This document shows, piece after piece, positions 16,243-24,975 of a stretch of DNA of 64,000 nt (position 1 is the stretch's first letter; every line of letters starts with the position of its first letter). The stretch lies in contig OY762913.1 of NCBI GenBank assembly GCA_963666535.1, positions 930,001 to 994,000 of the forward strand. The letters run 5' to 3'. Position numbers and translations under genes: made by a program. The DNA is from G963666535 sp963666535. Lineage in GTDB: Bacteria; Bacillota; Clostridia; Oscillospirales; Oscillospiraceae. Below the pieces are notes generated by a model. The model saw nothing but the letters and a program-made list of their open reading frames with translations, did not search any database and was not told the origin of the DNA.

Positions 16243-16968
16243 TTGTATCGAATTGCATTATGTGACGACGAACCTGAGATCTGTTGGCTGCTGAAGGGGA
16301 TGCTTGAGAGCTGTGATGGCGTGCCTGAATTAAATATAAAGACGTTTTGTTCCGGTGAAGAGCTATGTAAGGCTGTAGATCAGGGGGAGCCATTCGACTT
16401 GTTCATACTGGACATTGAGCTTCGGCATATTAACGGGGTTAAGGTCGGATGGAAACTCCGTAAGGAGTTGGGCCAAACTGCGGCCCAGCTTCTGTACATA
16501 TCGGGCAAGCAGGAATATGCCATGCAGTTGTTTGATCTGCGGCCACTGAACTTTTTGACGAAACCGTTGGGGGAGAAAAAGGTCCACGAATGTCTTAGGC
16601 AGGCTGTCTATTTAGCCGAAAGGAACGCGCCCTGCTTTGAGTACAAACACAAAAAGATTTTGCACAGGGTAGCATATCGAGATATCCGTTACTTTGAAAG
16701 TAAGAACAAGACTGTACTCATCCATACCGTCTCCGGAGAGGAGATAGTGACAGGGCAGCTTTCAGAGATCATGCGGTCGGATTTCCTTCCACCGAATATG
16801 ATCCAAGTACACCAGTCATTTCTTGTTAATTATGATTACATTGAGCGGTTGAGTTACCAACAGCTTAAATTGGACAACGGTGTGGAAATTACGATTAGCT
16901 ATCCATACCGCAAAGAAGTAAGAGACCGTGTTCGCGCACTTTTAGTTCGGCAGGAAGAGGCACAATAA
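16243..16968 (+). CDS. AgrA-like LytTR response regulator
   Basis: A 241-aa two-part regulator. The receiver domain has the acidic pair in 'CDDEPEI' and the phosphate acceptor Asp57 ('LFILDIEL'), and a C-terminal LytTR DNA-binding domain follows ('FESKNKTVLIHT...HQSFLVNYDYIERL'). It should be phosphorylated by the AgrC-like kinase next door and activate agr promoters. I chose the TTG at 16243, since AGGAGG lies at 16229-16234 with normal spacing. Its stop overlaps the kinase start by one base. Confidence 0.9.
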   Translation: MYRIALCDDEPEICWLLKGMLESCDGVPELNIKTFCSGEELCKAVDQGEPFDLFILDIELRHINGVKVGWKLRKELGQTAAQLLYISGKQEYAMQLFDLRPLNFLTKPLGEKKVHECLRQAVYLAERNAPCFEYKHKKILHRVAYRDIRYFESKNKTVLIHTVSGEEIVTGQLSEIMRSDFLPPNMIQVHQSFLVNYDYIERLSYQQLKLDNGVEITISYPYRKEVRDRVRALLVRQEEAQ

Positions 16969-18239
16969 TGGATATAATAGATACTATCTTGTATTTGGTC
17001 ATAAATTCATTTCATGTTTACTTGTTCTTCCTGGCCTACCGTATTTTTTTCGGTGTCAGCAAATATGACAGACGCATAGAGATGCTCGGTTTTTTTGTGT
17101 TCTACTTGGTTAACAGCGCGATGTTTCTGGCTGCGGAGAATCCATTTTTAAATTTGGCAACCAGCATATTGCCTCTGGTTGCCCTTACCTTCTTATACCG
17201 TGGTGAGACAAAAACAAAACTTTTGATCAGCATTTTTGTATATGGTGCGTCAATGCTGCTGGAAAGCCTTACATTTAGTATTCTGCAATTTTCGGGGATA
17301 GGCTTAGCTGTTTATGTGCCAGTAGTAGTAAATATGGCGGCCAATATGTTGCTCTTTTCGATAGAACTTATCTATAAGAAAGCAAAGGAAGAAAGAATAC
17401 AGAAGGCACTGAAAGTTGAATATTGGCTGGCAATTATTGCGCTTCCAATCGGTAGCATTGTAATAACCGCATTGGTTTATAGCAGCGGATATAGCGCAAT
17501 CAGCAATTTGGCCATTGTAACAATCCTCATTATGGTGAACATCCTAGCTTTTCGCTTATATGAGCTTTTACATCAGTACTACTTTTCCAATTATGAGCGC
17601 AATCTGCTTCAGCAGCAAAACGAAGCCTATGTAAATGAATTTGAAATCATCCGGAAGACCGACGAAGCGAGCCGGTTGATGCGGCACGACTTTAAAAACC
17701 ATATTACCGCCATCAAACAACTGCTTAAGAGCCGGAAGCTAGAGGAATTAGATGTATACTTAGCTGATTTTGGAAACTTTACAGTAAAAGGTGAATATGT
17801 GTCTTCTGGAAATCCTGAAGTCGACAGTATGCTGAATTACAAATTGAGTACTGCGGAATCCATAGGCGCCGAAATGGAAACTGAGGTTATGATTCCCACA
17901 CAATGGACGATAGCGGCGTTTGACATCAGTGTTATTCTGGGGAATCTTTTGGATAATGCAAACGAAGCCATGGATAAGAGTCCGGTCAAGCGGCTAGAAG
18001 TAAGGATGCATGTAGATCGTGGTGTGCTATTTATTCACATATCAAATACCTACAGCGGAGAAGTGAAGAAGATCACCCATGGAGGGGACACCATATACTT
18101 AACGCAGAAGGAACAAAAGGAAATGCATGGAATTGGTCTTTCTAGTGTGGTTCATACGGTCGAAAAGTATGATGGTATTATCGATATAGACAATACCGGG
18201 CAGCAGTTTGCAGTTGATATCATGCTCTATCTCCCATAG
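16968..18239 (+). CDS. AgrC-like sensor histidine kinase (GHKL)
   Basis: A 423-aa kinase with six or so N-terminal membrane segments (residues 1-200) that would form the peptide sensor. The phospho-acceptor His240 sits in 'MRHDFKNHI', and the ATP site has the N box 'NLLDNANEAMD' and 'GIGLSSV'. This is the architecture of AgrC/ComD-type receptors for cyclic peptides. It overlaps the response regulator and is followed by a terminator, so agrA-agrC form one transcript separate from agrD-agrB. Confidence 0.9.
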   Translation: MDIIDTILYLVINSFHVYLFFLAYRIFFGVSKYDRRIEMLGFFVFYLVNSAMFLAAENPFLNLATSILPLVALTFLYRGETKTKLLISIFVYGASMLLESLTFSILQFSGIGLAVYVPVVVNMAANMLLFSIELIYKKAKEERIQKALKVEYWLAIIALPIGSIVITALVYSSGYSAISNLAIVTILIMVNILAFRLYELLHQYYFSNYERNLLQQQNEAYVNEFEIIRKTDEASRLMRHDFKNHITAIKQLLKSRKLEELDVYLADFGNFTVKGEYVSSGNPEVDSMLNYKLSTAESIGAEMETEVMIPTQWTIAAFDISVILGNLLDNANEAMDKSPVKRLEVRMHVDRGVLFIHISNTYSGEVKKITHGGDTIYLTQKEQKEMHGIGLSSVVHTVEKYDGIIDIDNTGQQFAVDIMLYLP

Positions 18240-18248
18240 TTATCGCGA

Positions 18249-18285
18249 GATGAGGCGGCACCTGAAAGGTGCCGCCTCATCTTTT
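18249..18285 (+). terminator. Terminator after agrC
   Basis: A perfect 14-bp stem (18249-18262 with 18268-18281) followed by TTTT. It separates agrA-agrC from agrD-agrB. Confidence 0.9.
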
Positions 18286-18440
18286 GCTGGGCAAGGCTGA
18301 ATATGTCGAAAATCACCCTGAAAACGTCTAATCTCGCCGTTTTATAGAAAACATAAAAGCGATCTGTTAAACTACAGGCGCAGGAAGAAATTAACAAGGG
18401 AGAAGCAGCAAAATTATAAGGAGGAAATACAAGTGAAAAT
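18267..18440 (+). repeat. agrD leader, direct-repeat copy 1
   Basis: A 174-bp stretch from the right arm of the agrC terminator through the ribosome site and first codons of agrD. It recurs at 20600-20773 with only about ten differences. It must hold the agrD promoter and any AgrA-binding sites, though I cannot point to a clear -35/-10 pair. Confidence 0.9.
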
Positions 18441-18576
18441 TATCATTCGTAAATTCGGTCCAATGTTGGCAGCCCTCGCTTTGTTTATTACTACGGTCGG
18501 CGTTAATACTACGTGCTCTTGGGTTGGATATCAACCAGAGCTTCCCAAGGGTGCCCGTAAGCTCCGTAAGTTTTGA
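18433..18576 (+). CDS. agrD: AgrD-like cyclic lactone autoinducer precursor
   Basis: A 47-aa peptide, too short for most gene finders. It has an amphipathic, positively charged N-terminus (KIIIRKFGPMLAALALFITT), the signal core 'NTTCSWVGY' with the ring cysteine Cys28, and the processing tail 'QPELPKGARKL', with the invariant QPxxP that AgrB recognises. The GTG start has AAGGAGG upstream. The ring would close onto Cys28 from a residue just before the QP; the exact cut is not predictable. Its stop overlaps the agrB start (TGATG). Confidence 0.9.
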   Translation: MKIIIRKFGPMLAALALFITTVGVNTTCSWVGYQPELPKGARKLRKF

Positions 18577-19166
18577 TGAAATTACCGTCGGAACTGATAG
18601 TAGATATTCTGGCAGAGGATAACGTTGTGCCAGCCGAAGACAAATCACTTTACATATACGGACTACACCAGTTTTGGGTAACCCTTTTGAACCTGGCTAC
18701 CGCAATAGCAATTGGGCTATTGACTGGCATGTTGTGCGAAGGGATCCTGTTCCTGGCTGTCTATATTCCGCTGAGAAAATTTGCAGGTGGATATCATGCA
18801 AAAACCGAGCTTCGCTGCTATGTTATCTCTACCATACTCCTGTGTACTGCGCTTTTCTCAATCTATAGCATTGAACACATTAGAATAATAATTGCTGCAC
18901 TACCTTTAATTTTCTTCGCTGCAAGCATCGTAATTGTTTTTTTTGCACCAGTAGACAACCCAAACAAACCTTTGGACTCAACTGAATATGCGGTATATCG
19001 AAAACAAAGCCGGATTATCTTGATTTTGCATTGGGGAATCTTTTTTGTTTCACTCATAAATGGCAAGGCTGAGGTCGCAACAGTAGTCACAGTTGCAGAC
19101 TTAGTACTCTCCGGAATGATTGTTCTTGGCTTTCTCGGAAATAGGGCGGAGGCCTGCAATGAATAA
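18576..19166 (+). CDS. agrB: AgrB-like peptide-processing protease
   Basis: A 196-aa membrane cysteine protease that cuts the AgrD tail and cyclises the peptide. The catalytic pair is visible in 'KFAGGYHAKTELRCYVIS': His74 and Cys81, with the usual spacing. Four or more membrane segments surround and follow it. It is translationally coupled to agrD through the overlapping TGATG. The order agrA-agrC, then agrD-agrB differs from the staphylococcal BDCA order. Confidence 0.92.
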   Translation: MKLPSELIVDILAEDNVVPAEDKSLYIYGLHQFWVTLLNLATAIAIGLLTGMLCEGILFLAVYIPLRKFAGGYHAKTELRCYVISTILLCTALFSIYSIEHIRIIIAALPLIFFAASIVIVFFAPVDNPNKPLDSTEYAVYRKQSRIILILHWGIFFVSLINGKAEVATVVTVADLVLSGMIVLGFLGNRAEACNE

Positions 19167-19276
19167 GGTAAGCTTCCGCTGGCTCAATAACCTGTAAGCC
19201 CGGACTCAAATTCTATTACCAATATGAAATGGGCGATTAAATTGATATAAACCGATAAGACAAAGGAGAGACTAAA

Positions 19277-20344
19277 ATGGACGTAGCTTCTTTAAGCGGC
19301 AGCAAAAGCGATGCATTAAGTTCTTGTTATACTTCTACTACTGATGCTTCTAAATCTCAGAGTGATTCGTCAACGGCAAGTACGGAAACAGCAACAGATG
19401 CTACCTTAAGTTGCAGCTGTGATGAGTATACTTCTTCCTCGGAATCAGAGGATACTGAGAGCTGTTACACGACTTATAAGAACCAGTGGAAATCATTAGA
19501 TACGACCTTAAATAATACTGAGTTGCCGGCTTCAGTATTTAACTATTTTGAGAGTAAAACGCCGGAAGTTTCCACTATAGTCAGCAGTCTCGAGGATACA
19601 ATTGGCAACTATATGAACGGCAGTTGCAGCTTAGAGGATGTTGAAAGTTGCATCAAGCAGACCTATACCGATATTTTGAATTATAATATAAGTCTTGGCC
19701 GGACAGACGGGACAAACGAAGAGGACAATGCACAAATACTTGACTGTGTATACCGAAAAGTCATTACAACCGCAAATATGATGTGTCAAAAAGCAAACAG
19801 TGACGAGGGAGATGCCATTGCGACAGAAAAGGGCTTGGATCCAACTGATGGCAACTATGCTTATTATAGCTCAAAATATTATTATGCCTTTGAGGACATT
19901 AAGCAGACCACCATAGAGGCAACCGAATCCATAGCTTCTGAGCAAGGACTGACCGATTTTGATACCGATGCATCACAAAGCAAGATTGCTCCAACATTGG
20001 GGGATTTCAATGAATATTGGTCCGCAGATGCAGTAAACAATCTTAAGATATGCTCTATGCTGGATACAAGCGCAGAGCCTCCCGAGGATTTTGCAATGTT
20101 TTATTCCCAAAGCACAGAATATGCGGACAAAGTATTTTCGGGAGGAGATATCAGCACTATCGATGATGGAGAAATCACCGTCTTGACTGGAGGCCAGAGC
20201 CATACATACATGATTCCATTTGACTATTACAGTGACAATGTAAAAGCAATGTTCAATCTCTCGGAGATCATAACCGAGAGCGATGATGGGTATAGTGTTT
20301 TTCTCAAGAACTTCAATTTATACAGATACTATTTATATGGTTGA
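19277..20344 (+). CDS. Ser/Thr/Cys-rich protein of unknown function downstream of agrB
   Basis: A 355-aa acidic protein. Its first 70 residues are almost entirely Ser, Thr, Asp, Glu and Cys (for example 'SSCYTSTTDASKSQSDSSTAS'), and the rest is a helical domain. There is no signal peptide and no membrane segment. AAAGGAGAG precedes the start. I do not recognise the family. Its place directly behind agrDB, between the two copies of the agrD leader, suggests it belongs to or is controlled by the quorum system; that is inference only. Confidence 0.7.
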   Translation: MDVASLSGSKSDALSSCYTSTTDASKSQSDSSTASTETATDATLSCSCDEYTSSSESEDTESCYTTYKNQWKSLDTTLNNTELPASVFNYFESKTPEVSTIVSSLEDTIGNYMNGSCSLEDVESCIKQTYTDILNYNISLGRTDGTNEEDNAQILDCVYRKVITTANMMCQKANSDEGDAIATEKGLDPTDGNYAYYSSKYYYAFEDIKQTTIEATESIASEQGLTDFDTDASQSKIAPTLGDFNEYWSADAVNNLKICSMLDTSAEPPEDFAMFYSQSTEYADKVFSGGDISTIDDGEITVLTGGQSHTYMIPFDYYSDNVKAMFNLSEIITESDDGYSVFLKNFNLYRYYLYG

Positions 20345-20512
20345 GTTAGGCTATTTCCCGAATGAAATGTTCTATCGGATATCGGTCGTCTTAATAGAGA
20401 AAACATAAATTCAATCCAAACAGAGTGTTCTGATGGAGAAAAGTCAAGCGGATTAAGAAGCGTACAGAGCGTATAAGCTCCGTAAAATTATATATAGATA
20501 ACAACGACCTGT

Positions 20513-20556
20513 AGGAAACGGTGGGAGCGCTTTGATTAAGCGCTCCCACCGTTTCC
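20513..20556. terminator. Long perfect hairpin after the 355-aa gene
   Basis: Nineteen paired bases (20513-20532 region with 20538-20556) around a short loop. There is no long T run, so it may act as a terminator or as an IS/recombination scar. It lies 170 bp after the stop. Confidence 0.6.
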
Positions 20557-20599
20557 TGCGTATCTTAATGACATTGACTCTGGGGGTAGCATATCAAAC

Positions 20600-20773
20600 A
20601 GGTGCCGCCTCATCTTTTGCTGGGTAGGGCTGAATATGTCGAAAATCACCCTGAAAACGTCTAATCTCGCCGTTTTATAGAAAACATAAAAGCGATCTGC
20701 TAAACTACAGGCGCAGAAAGAAATTAACAAGAGAAAAGCAACAAAATTATAAGGAGGAACTATAAGTGAAAAT
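20600..20773 (+). repeat. agrD leader, direct-repeat copy 2
   Basis: About 94% identical to 18267-18440, including half of the agrC terminator, the ribosome site and the first codons. Similarity stops abruptly after GTGAAAAT, where an ISL3 remnant region begins. Confidence 0.9.
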
Positions 20774-20804
20774 GAGGCTCTTCGTTAGGATGTGTGGGGC
20801 ATAA
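20766..20804 (+). pseudogene. Truncated second agrD
   Basis: The second leader copy keeps AAGGAGG and the GTG start, but the frame reads only VKMRLFVRMCGA before a stop. None of the signal core or QP tail remains, so no autoinducer can be made. Confidence 0.7.
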
Positions 20805-20807
20805 AAC

Positions 20808-21059
20808 TGGTTAAAGCTTTGGGCTGAGTGGTATGCGGTTGGTGGCATCTGCAACTGCGCTTACAAGGAGATTGAAGGGCGGTTCACCTCAAGTTTTGAA
20901 GGGCTGGTGAATCTAGGGATTGATGAAACCAGCTATAAGAAGGATCACAAATACATGACCGTCGTCATTTACCACACACCCTCTGTAATCTGGTGCGGCG
21001 TTGGTGATCCTAACAGCTTGTACAAAAACGAAAGGGAATTGTTGACAATCTTATTCTGA
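20808..21059 (+). pseudogene. ISL3-family transposase fragment
   Basis: One frame of about 80 codons contains 'LGIDETSYKKDHKYMTVV', the first DDE catalytic block of ISL3 transposases, preceded by 'WYAVGGICNCAYKEIEGRF'. Both ends are missing and no inverted repeats are seen. It is the remnant of an insertion that cut the second agrD copy. Confidence 0.7.
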
Positions 21060-21070
21060 TTATGTAATAT
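21042..21070 (+). promoter_or_regulatory. Promoter of the S-layer-homology gene
   Basis: TTGACA at 21042-21047, a 17-base spacer and TAATAT at 21065-21070, ending 44 bp before the start. The -35 lies inside the tail of the ISL3 remnant, so the IS debris supplies part of the promoter. Confidence 0.8.
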
Positions 21071-21114
21071 TTTATATATGTTGTTTGGAAACGCATTGGA
21101 AGGAGATCTATCAA

Positions 21115-23949
21115 TTGAATCTTAAATTTAATAAGTTGTTATCTTTTGCACTAGGAATCGCTTTTGCTTTCAGTCTGGCAGGCCCAGCATTCGCACAAGG
21201 CAATACCGGCGGCGATATAGCAGGTCACTGGGCAGAGGCATCCATACGCGAATGGGCCGACCTCGGTCTTTTAACCGGTGATGGAAACGGCAATTACTAT
21301 CCGGACAAGATCATACCCCGCGCCCAGTTTATGGCACTTGTCAACCGGGCTATGGGCTATTCCCAGATGAGTGATTCCATCAAGGGGTATACAGATGTTT
21401 CAAAGAACAAATGGTACTATTCCGATGTCGCAAAGGCATTATCCGCCGGATACATAACAGGGACAAGCATAGGAAAGATGTCACCAGATCAGCCGATTTC
21501 AAAACAACAGGCGGCTATGATCATTGCCAATATAGCAAAGCTCAATACTGCTTCGGCGGATACGGGAGTTCTTAAAAACTTCACCGACGCGTCGGCAATA
21601 TCGGCCTGGGCGAAAAAACCCTTGGCATGTGTGATCAGCAACGGTCTTTTTACGGGTAGTGGCGGCAAGCTGAACGCATCCTCGTCCCTGACTCGTGCAG
21701 AGGCCGTCACCCTTTTAGACCGGGTCAGGACCAACTCCCGTATTTTTAGCGTTCCCGGTACCTTCGGGCCGGAAACGGGGACGAGCACGGTATCAAATGT
21801 TGTGATAGCTGCATCGGGCGTGACCCTGCAAAATTATAACGTAACGGGCAATCTTACCATCACAAAAGCAGTCGGGTCCGGCGAGGCAACGCTCAGCGGT
21901 GTTACCGTTGCGGGCAATATTCTTGTGAACGGCGGCGGTGAAAATTCGGTATACTTCAATGACGTTACCGTAAGCGGCACGGTTTCCGTGGATCGTGACG
22001 ACAACGGCACGGTTCGTATCGTGGTATCCGGCGGGAGCAATATTAGCGCCGTTGTCCTGGAGTCCGGTGCAATCCTGATGACCAAAGAGTTGACCGGGGG
22101 CGGCATTGAACAGGTGACCATACCCCCGGAATCTGCGGCAGGCGGCGCCATTAAATTGATCGGTAAGTTTAATGCCGTTACCAACAACTATGCCGGAGCT
22201 AAAATCGTGTTGTCTGACGCACAGGTTGGAACGCTGAATTTAAATAGAAAAGCAGCAATCACAGGCAACGGCAAAATCACAACGGCAAATGTTGCTACAG
22301 AAGCCGGCAGCGGTACTACGATGGAAATCAAACCCGGCAGTATCAGCGGTGCAGGGGCAAATGCCGTTACGATCTCCGCCTCCGGCACCATCGGCGGAGG
22401 TAGCGGCTTCAGCGGTGGCAGTAGCGGCGGTGGTCCCGTGGCCTCGGTCGGGACTGTCACGGGAACGGTTACAAGCGGAGGGATTCCTGTGAAGGGGGCC
22501 TCAATCTCCCTTTCTGTCAGCGGAACCACCTATTCTGCTACGACTGGTTCGGCTGGGACGTATTCCATCGCAAACGTTCCCTTCGGGACAGATTACTCGG
22601 TTACCGCTTCAAAATTCGGTTATACCAACGCAGCCGCAACGGCATCGGTAACGGCGGGTGGGACCACTTCAGGCGTCAATCTATCCATGAGTGAACTGCC
22701 TGCTACGTTTTCTAAGGTTACGGCTTATGATTCCTCTGCCCGAACACTTCAGATGTCTGGCATAAGCGAAGCTATTTCCTTTGACAAGATTGACGGTTGG
22801 GAAGCTGTCTCCCTGGGAGATTATATTAACTATACAGGAAGCGGCCCAGCCTACCAGATTAAAAAAGCCACTCTGGTTTCCGGGAATGTATCCGCAACAG
22901 CTGGGCCGTCGCACAAGATCACCGCTGCATTCATAGGCGAAACCCGATACAGCACCTCCGGATGCACGAATGCTTCCGCCCTTCCCACATTTTCCACCTA
23001 TGATATTATGCCGAAGTACAACTGTGCTGTATACCTGGATCCCTTTGATTGTATCGTGGCCATAGATGCGGACTCGGTATCGGTATCGTCAAGCGGTGAT
23101 TACGTTCTCACGAGCGCTTCGGAGAATAGTGGAATATACACCGTAACCACTTCTTATTTCAGTTCTCGGCCCTTCACATTAAGCACGGGGAATGCCCTGA
23201 ACAGCAGTGCCTTTGATGCCTGCAACAACCCTTCGGGAAGCGACAAGCCTGTGCTAGTTAATGCAGTTATTGATAACGATGTCATGACGGTAACGGCCAT
23301 CGGCAATTCCTTCGACGATGCCATTACAACCGGAACCGCACAAGTGGGTACGTTCGACGGCAATGCGGTTAATGCCGATGCCAACACGACATTTCTGTTT
23401 TACTCCAATGGAAGTTATCAGATTTATACGGGCATAGACAAGGTGCCTACGGCAACCGCCTATGCAACCGATGCCTATTATCTGGCGAATGCATCGGGAG
23501 TTGCAAGTTATGTGCTGGTGATTGAGGACACATCTATTCCAACAGGATACAGCTATGTTTATCAAGCACAAGGCAATGAAATTATAGATGGTGTGACGGC
23601 CTATCGATATTCTGTCATAACTTCAGGAGGCGAATTTACTACTATTAATTCCCGTACAGAGCTTACAGCAGGGTTTTACTCCTATGTCTTGTACTCAGAC
23701 GGCATCAGTGAATGCACTCCTGCTTCCAATGACAACTGCCTCAGTGGAACCGTCAGTTCCTATGTAAGTGGCACACTTGCAACAGAAAATGGAAGCTGCA
23801 GTATCCTCTCGACTACCCATGTCTACGTAAAAAACGGAGTAGTATATGAACAGAGCGATGACAGCATACTAAGCACAGGCGATGTTGTCTCCCTCTACGT
23901 TGTTGACGGCAATGCAACCATTGCTGTCGTCACGGTAAATAATGAATAA
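21115..23949 (+). CDS. S-layer homology (SLH) domain surface protein
   Basis: A 944-aa exported protein. A signal peptide ends at 'AGPAFAQG'. Three SLH repeats follow (about residues 35-210, with 'IAGHWAEASIREWADLGLLTGD' as the first), anchoring the protein to secondary wall polymers. A beta-rich middle region leads to a Gly/Ser linker and a carboxypeptidase-regulatory-like domain ('VTGTVTSGGIPVKGASISLSV'), then a long region without a recognised family. I chose the TTG at 21115, 9 bases after AAGGAG, because it gives a normal signal peptide. Monocistronic, closed by the terminator at 24054. Confidence 0.85.
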   Translation: MNLKFNKLLSFALGIAFAFSLAGPAFAQGNTGGDIAGHWAEASIREWADLGLLTGDGNGNYYPDKIIPRAQFMALVNRAMGYSQMSDSIKGYTDVSKNKWYYSDVAKALSAGYITGTSIGKMSPDQPISKQQAAMIIANIAKLNTASADTGVLKNFTDASAISAWAKKPLACVISNGLFTGSGGKLNASSSLTRAEAVTLLDRVRTNSRIFSVPGTFGPETGTSTVSNVVIAASGVTLQNYNVTGNLTITKAVGSGEATLSGVTVAGNILVNGGGENSVYFNDVTVSGTVSVDRDDNGTVRIVVSGGSNISAVVLESGAILMTKELTGGGIEQVTIPPESAAGGAIKLIGKFNAVTNNYAGAKIVLSDAQVGTLNLNRKAAITGNGKITTANVATEAGSGTTMEIKPGSISGAGANAVTISASGTIGGGSGFSGGSSGGGPVASVGTVTGTVTSGGIPVKGASISLSVSGTTYSATTGSAGTYSIANVPFGTDYSVTASKFGYTNAAATASVTAGGTTSGVNLSMSELPATFSKVTAYDSSARTLQMSGISEAISFDKIDGWEAVSLGDYINYTGSGPAYQIKKATLVSGNVSATAGPSHKITAAFIGETRYSTSGCTNASALPTFSTYDIMPKYNCAVYLDPFDCIVAIDADSVSVSSSGDYVLTSASENSGIYTVTTSYFSSRPFTLSTGNALNSSAFDACNNPSGSDKPVLVNAVIDNDVMTVTAIGNSFDDAITTGTAQVGTFDGNAVNADANTTFLFYSNGSYQIYTGIDKVPTATAYATDAYYLANASGVASYVLVIEDTSIPTGYSYVYQAQGNEIIDGVTAYRYSVITSGGEFTTINSRTELTAGFYSYVLYSDGISECTPASNDNCLSGTVSSYVSGTLATENGSCSILSTTHVYVKNGVVYEQSDDSILSTGDVVSLYVVDGNATIAVVTVNNE

Positions 23950-24053
23950 ACACGATGTGAGAGGTGCCGGGATACTTATGGGTGGCCCCAATTGGTTTTG
24001 ACATCATACATCAGGTGCAATCAGGAAGATTATCTGGAAAGTAAAGAAAATGA

Positions 24054-24087
24054 TAACAGCCGCTGGGTTTTTACCCGGCGGCTGTTA
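24054..24087. terminator. Bidirectional terminator between SLH gene and convergent XRE gene
   Basis: AACAGCCGC and GCGGCTGTT with inner GGG/CCC pairs around a T-rich loop. It serves both convergent genes. Confidence 0.75.
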
Positions 24088-24088
24088 T

Positions 24089-24292
24089 TCAATCCTCAAT
24101 ATACTCAAACAAATCTTCTACGGAGCATTGGAACGTTTTGCAGAGGCTGTCAATTTGAGCAATCTCAATCCGCTTTATTTCCTCGTAGTACATTTTGGAG
24201 ATGGTCGCAGGGCGAATACCCGTTGCATCTGAAAGCGATTTTTGCGTCATTTTATGCTTGCCTAACATGTCGGATAGCTTGATTCGTATCAT
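24089..24292 (-). CDS. XRE-family helix-turn-helix regulator (Cro/CI type)
   Basis: A 67-aa single-domain DNA-binding protein: 'LSDMLGKHKMTQKSLSDATGIRPATISKMYYEE' is the helix-turn-helix. I start at the ATG at 24292 because 'MIRIKLSDMLGKHKMTQ' is the family's usual beginning. It resembles the small YozG/plasmid-type regulators common on mobile elements. It faces away from the small gene at 24443. No target is apparent. Confidence 0.85.
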   Translation of the reverse strand: MIRIKLSDMLGKHKMTQKSLSDATGIRPATISKMYYEEIKRIEIAQIDSLCKTFQCSVEDLFEYIED

Positions 24293-24442
24293 TGCTACGT
24301 CACCTCTTTTGACCATTCTAACAACAAAAATTGTTAATTCATATGGTGAAAAGATGATGCGACTATATGAGTAATTTTATATTGCATAGGAGTAATTTTT
24401 GAGGTATAGTAGTAATAAAATAACGTATAAGCAGGGACGAAT

Positions 24443-24625
24443 ATGCCGAATTATAAAACAATGTATTACAAGACTTTTAATGCCATCACAGATGCGCAGC
24501 AGCTCATTGAACAGGCATCTGCCCTTTTGAAAGACGCGCAGCAGGAGTGCGAAGACCTTGTCATTGAGGCCGATGATACACCTGTTTCCATTGTGCTAAG
24601 CGAAGAGAAACTGCCTGATCGTTGA
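24443..24625 (+). CDS. Small hypothetical protein, paralogue of the gene at 24760
   Basis: A 60-aa acidic protein beginning MPNYKTMYYKTFNAITDAQQ. The start matches the 56-aa protein encoded on the other strand at 24760 (MPDYKAMYYKLFSRVTDAI), so the two belong to one small family often seen next to XRE regulators on mobile DNA of Clostridia. It is a helical protein with no known role. The ATG follows a weak ribosome site (CAGGGACG). Confidence 0.6.
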   Translation: MPNYKTMYYKTFNAITDAQQLIEQASALLKDAQQECEDLVIEADDTPVSIVLSEEKLPDR

Positions 24626-24759
24626 GAAGAAAATACCAAGGGAACCACCATTTTTAGAGACCAGGATTTCAGATGCTAATTATGACATCAGCAAAGAAGG
24701 AGTAATATAGCTTTTATGCTGGCTTATCTGCTTACAGATGAGCCGGTACAATGTTTTCA

Positions 24760-24930
24760 TTACTTCTTATTGTCGTTATTATCAGGTGGGGATACAAGGG
24801 GAATCAAAATCGGCGCATCATCGTTTCTTATGTATGTGTCCTCGCCTTCAATCTGTGCTTTCTGTAAGATGTTGATTGCATCGGTAACCCTGCTAAACAA
24901 TTTATAATACATAGCTTTATAGTCCGGCAT
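24760..24930 (-). CDS. Small hypothetical protein (MPDYK family)
   Basis: A 56-aa protein, paralogue of the one at 24443. I use the ATG at 24930, five bases after GAGGTGA. It was originally divergent from the XRE gene at 26118 across a shared operator region; the IS30 element now separates them. Function unknown. Confidence 0.6.
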   Translation of the reverse strand: MPDYKAMYYKLFSRVTDAINILQKAQIEGEDTYIRNDDAPILIPLVSPPDNNDNKK

Positions 24931-24951
24931 TTTGTTCACCTCAAGCACATT

Positions 24952-24971
24952 TTAGCGAATTTTTCGCTGAA
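24952..24971. promoter_or_regulatory. Left operator half-region (palindrome)
   Basis: TTAGCGAATTTTTCGCTGAA is a near-perfect palindrome (TTaGCGAA...TTCGCTgAA). It has the same core as the palindrome on the far side of the IS30 element (26071-26090), so both probably bind the XRE protein encoded at 26118. Confidence 0.55.
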
Positions 24972-24975
24972 TGTC

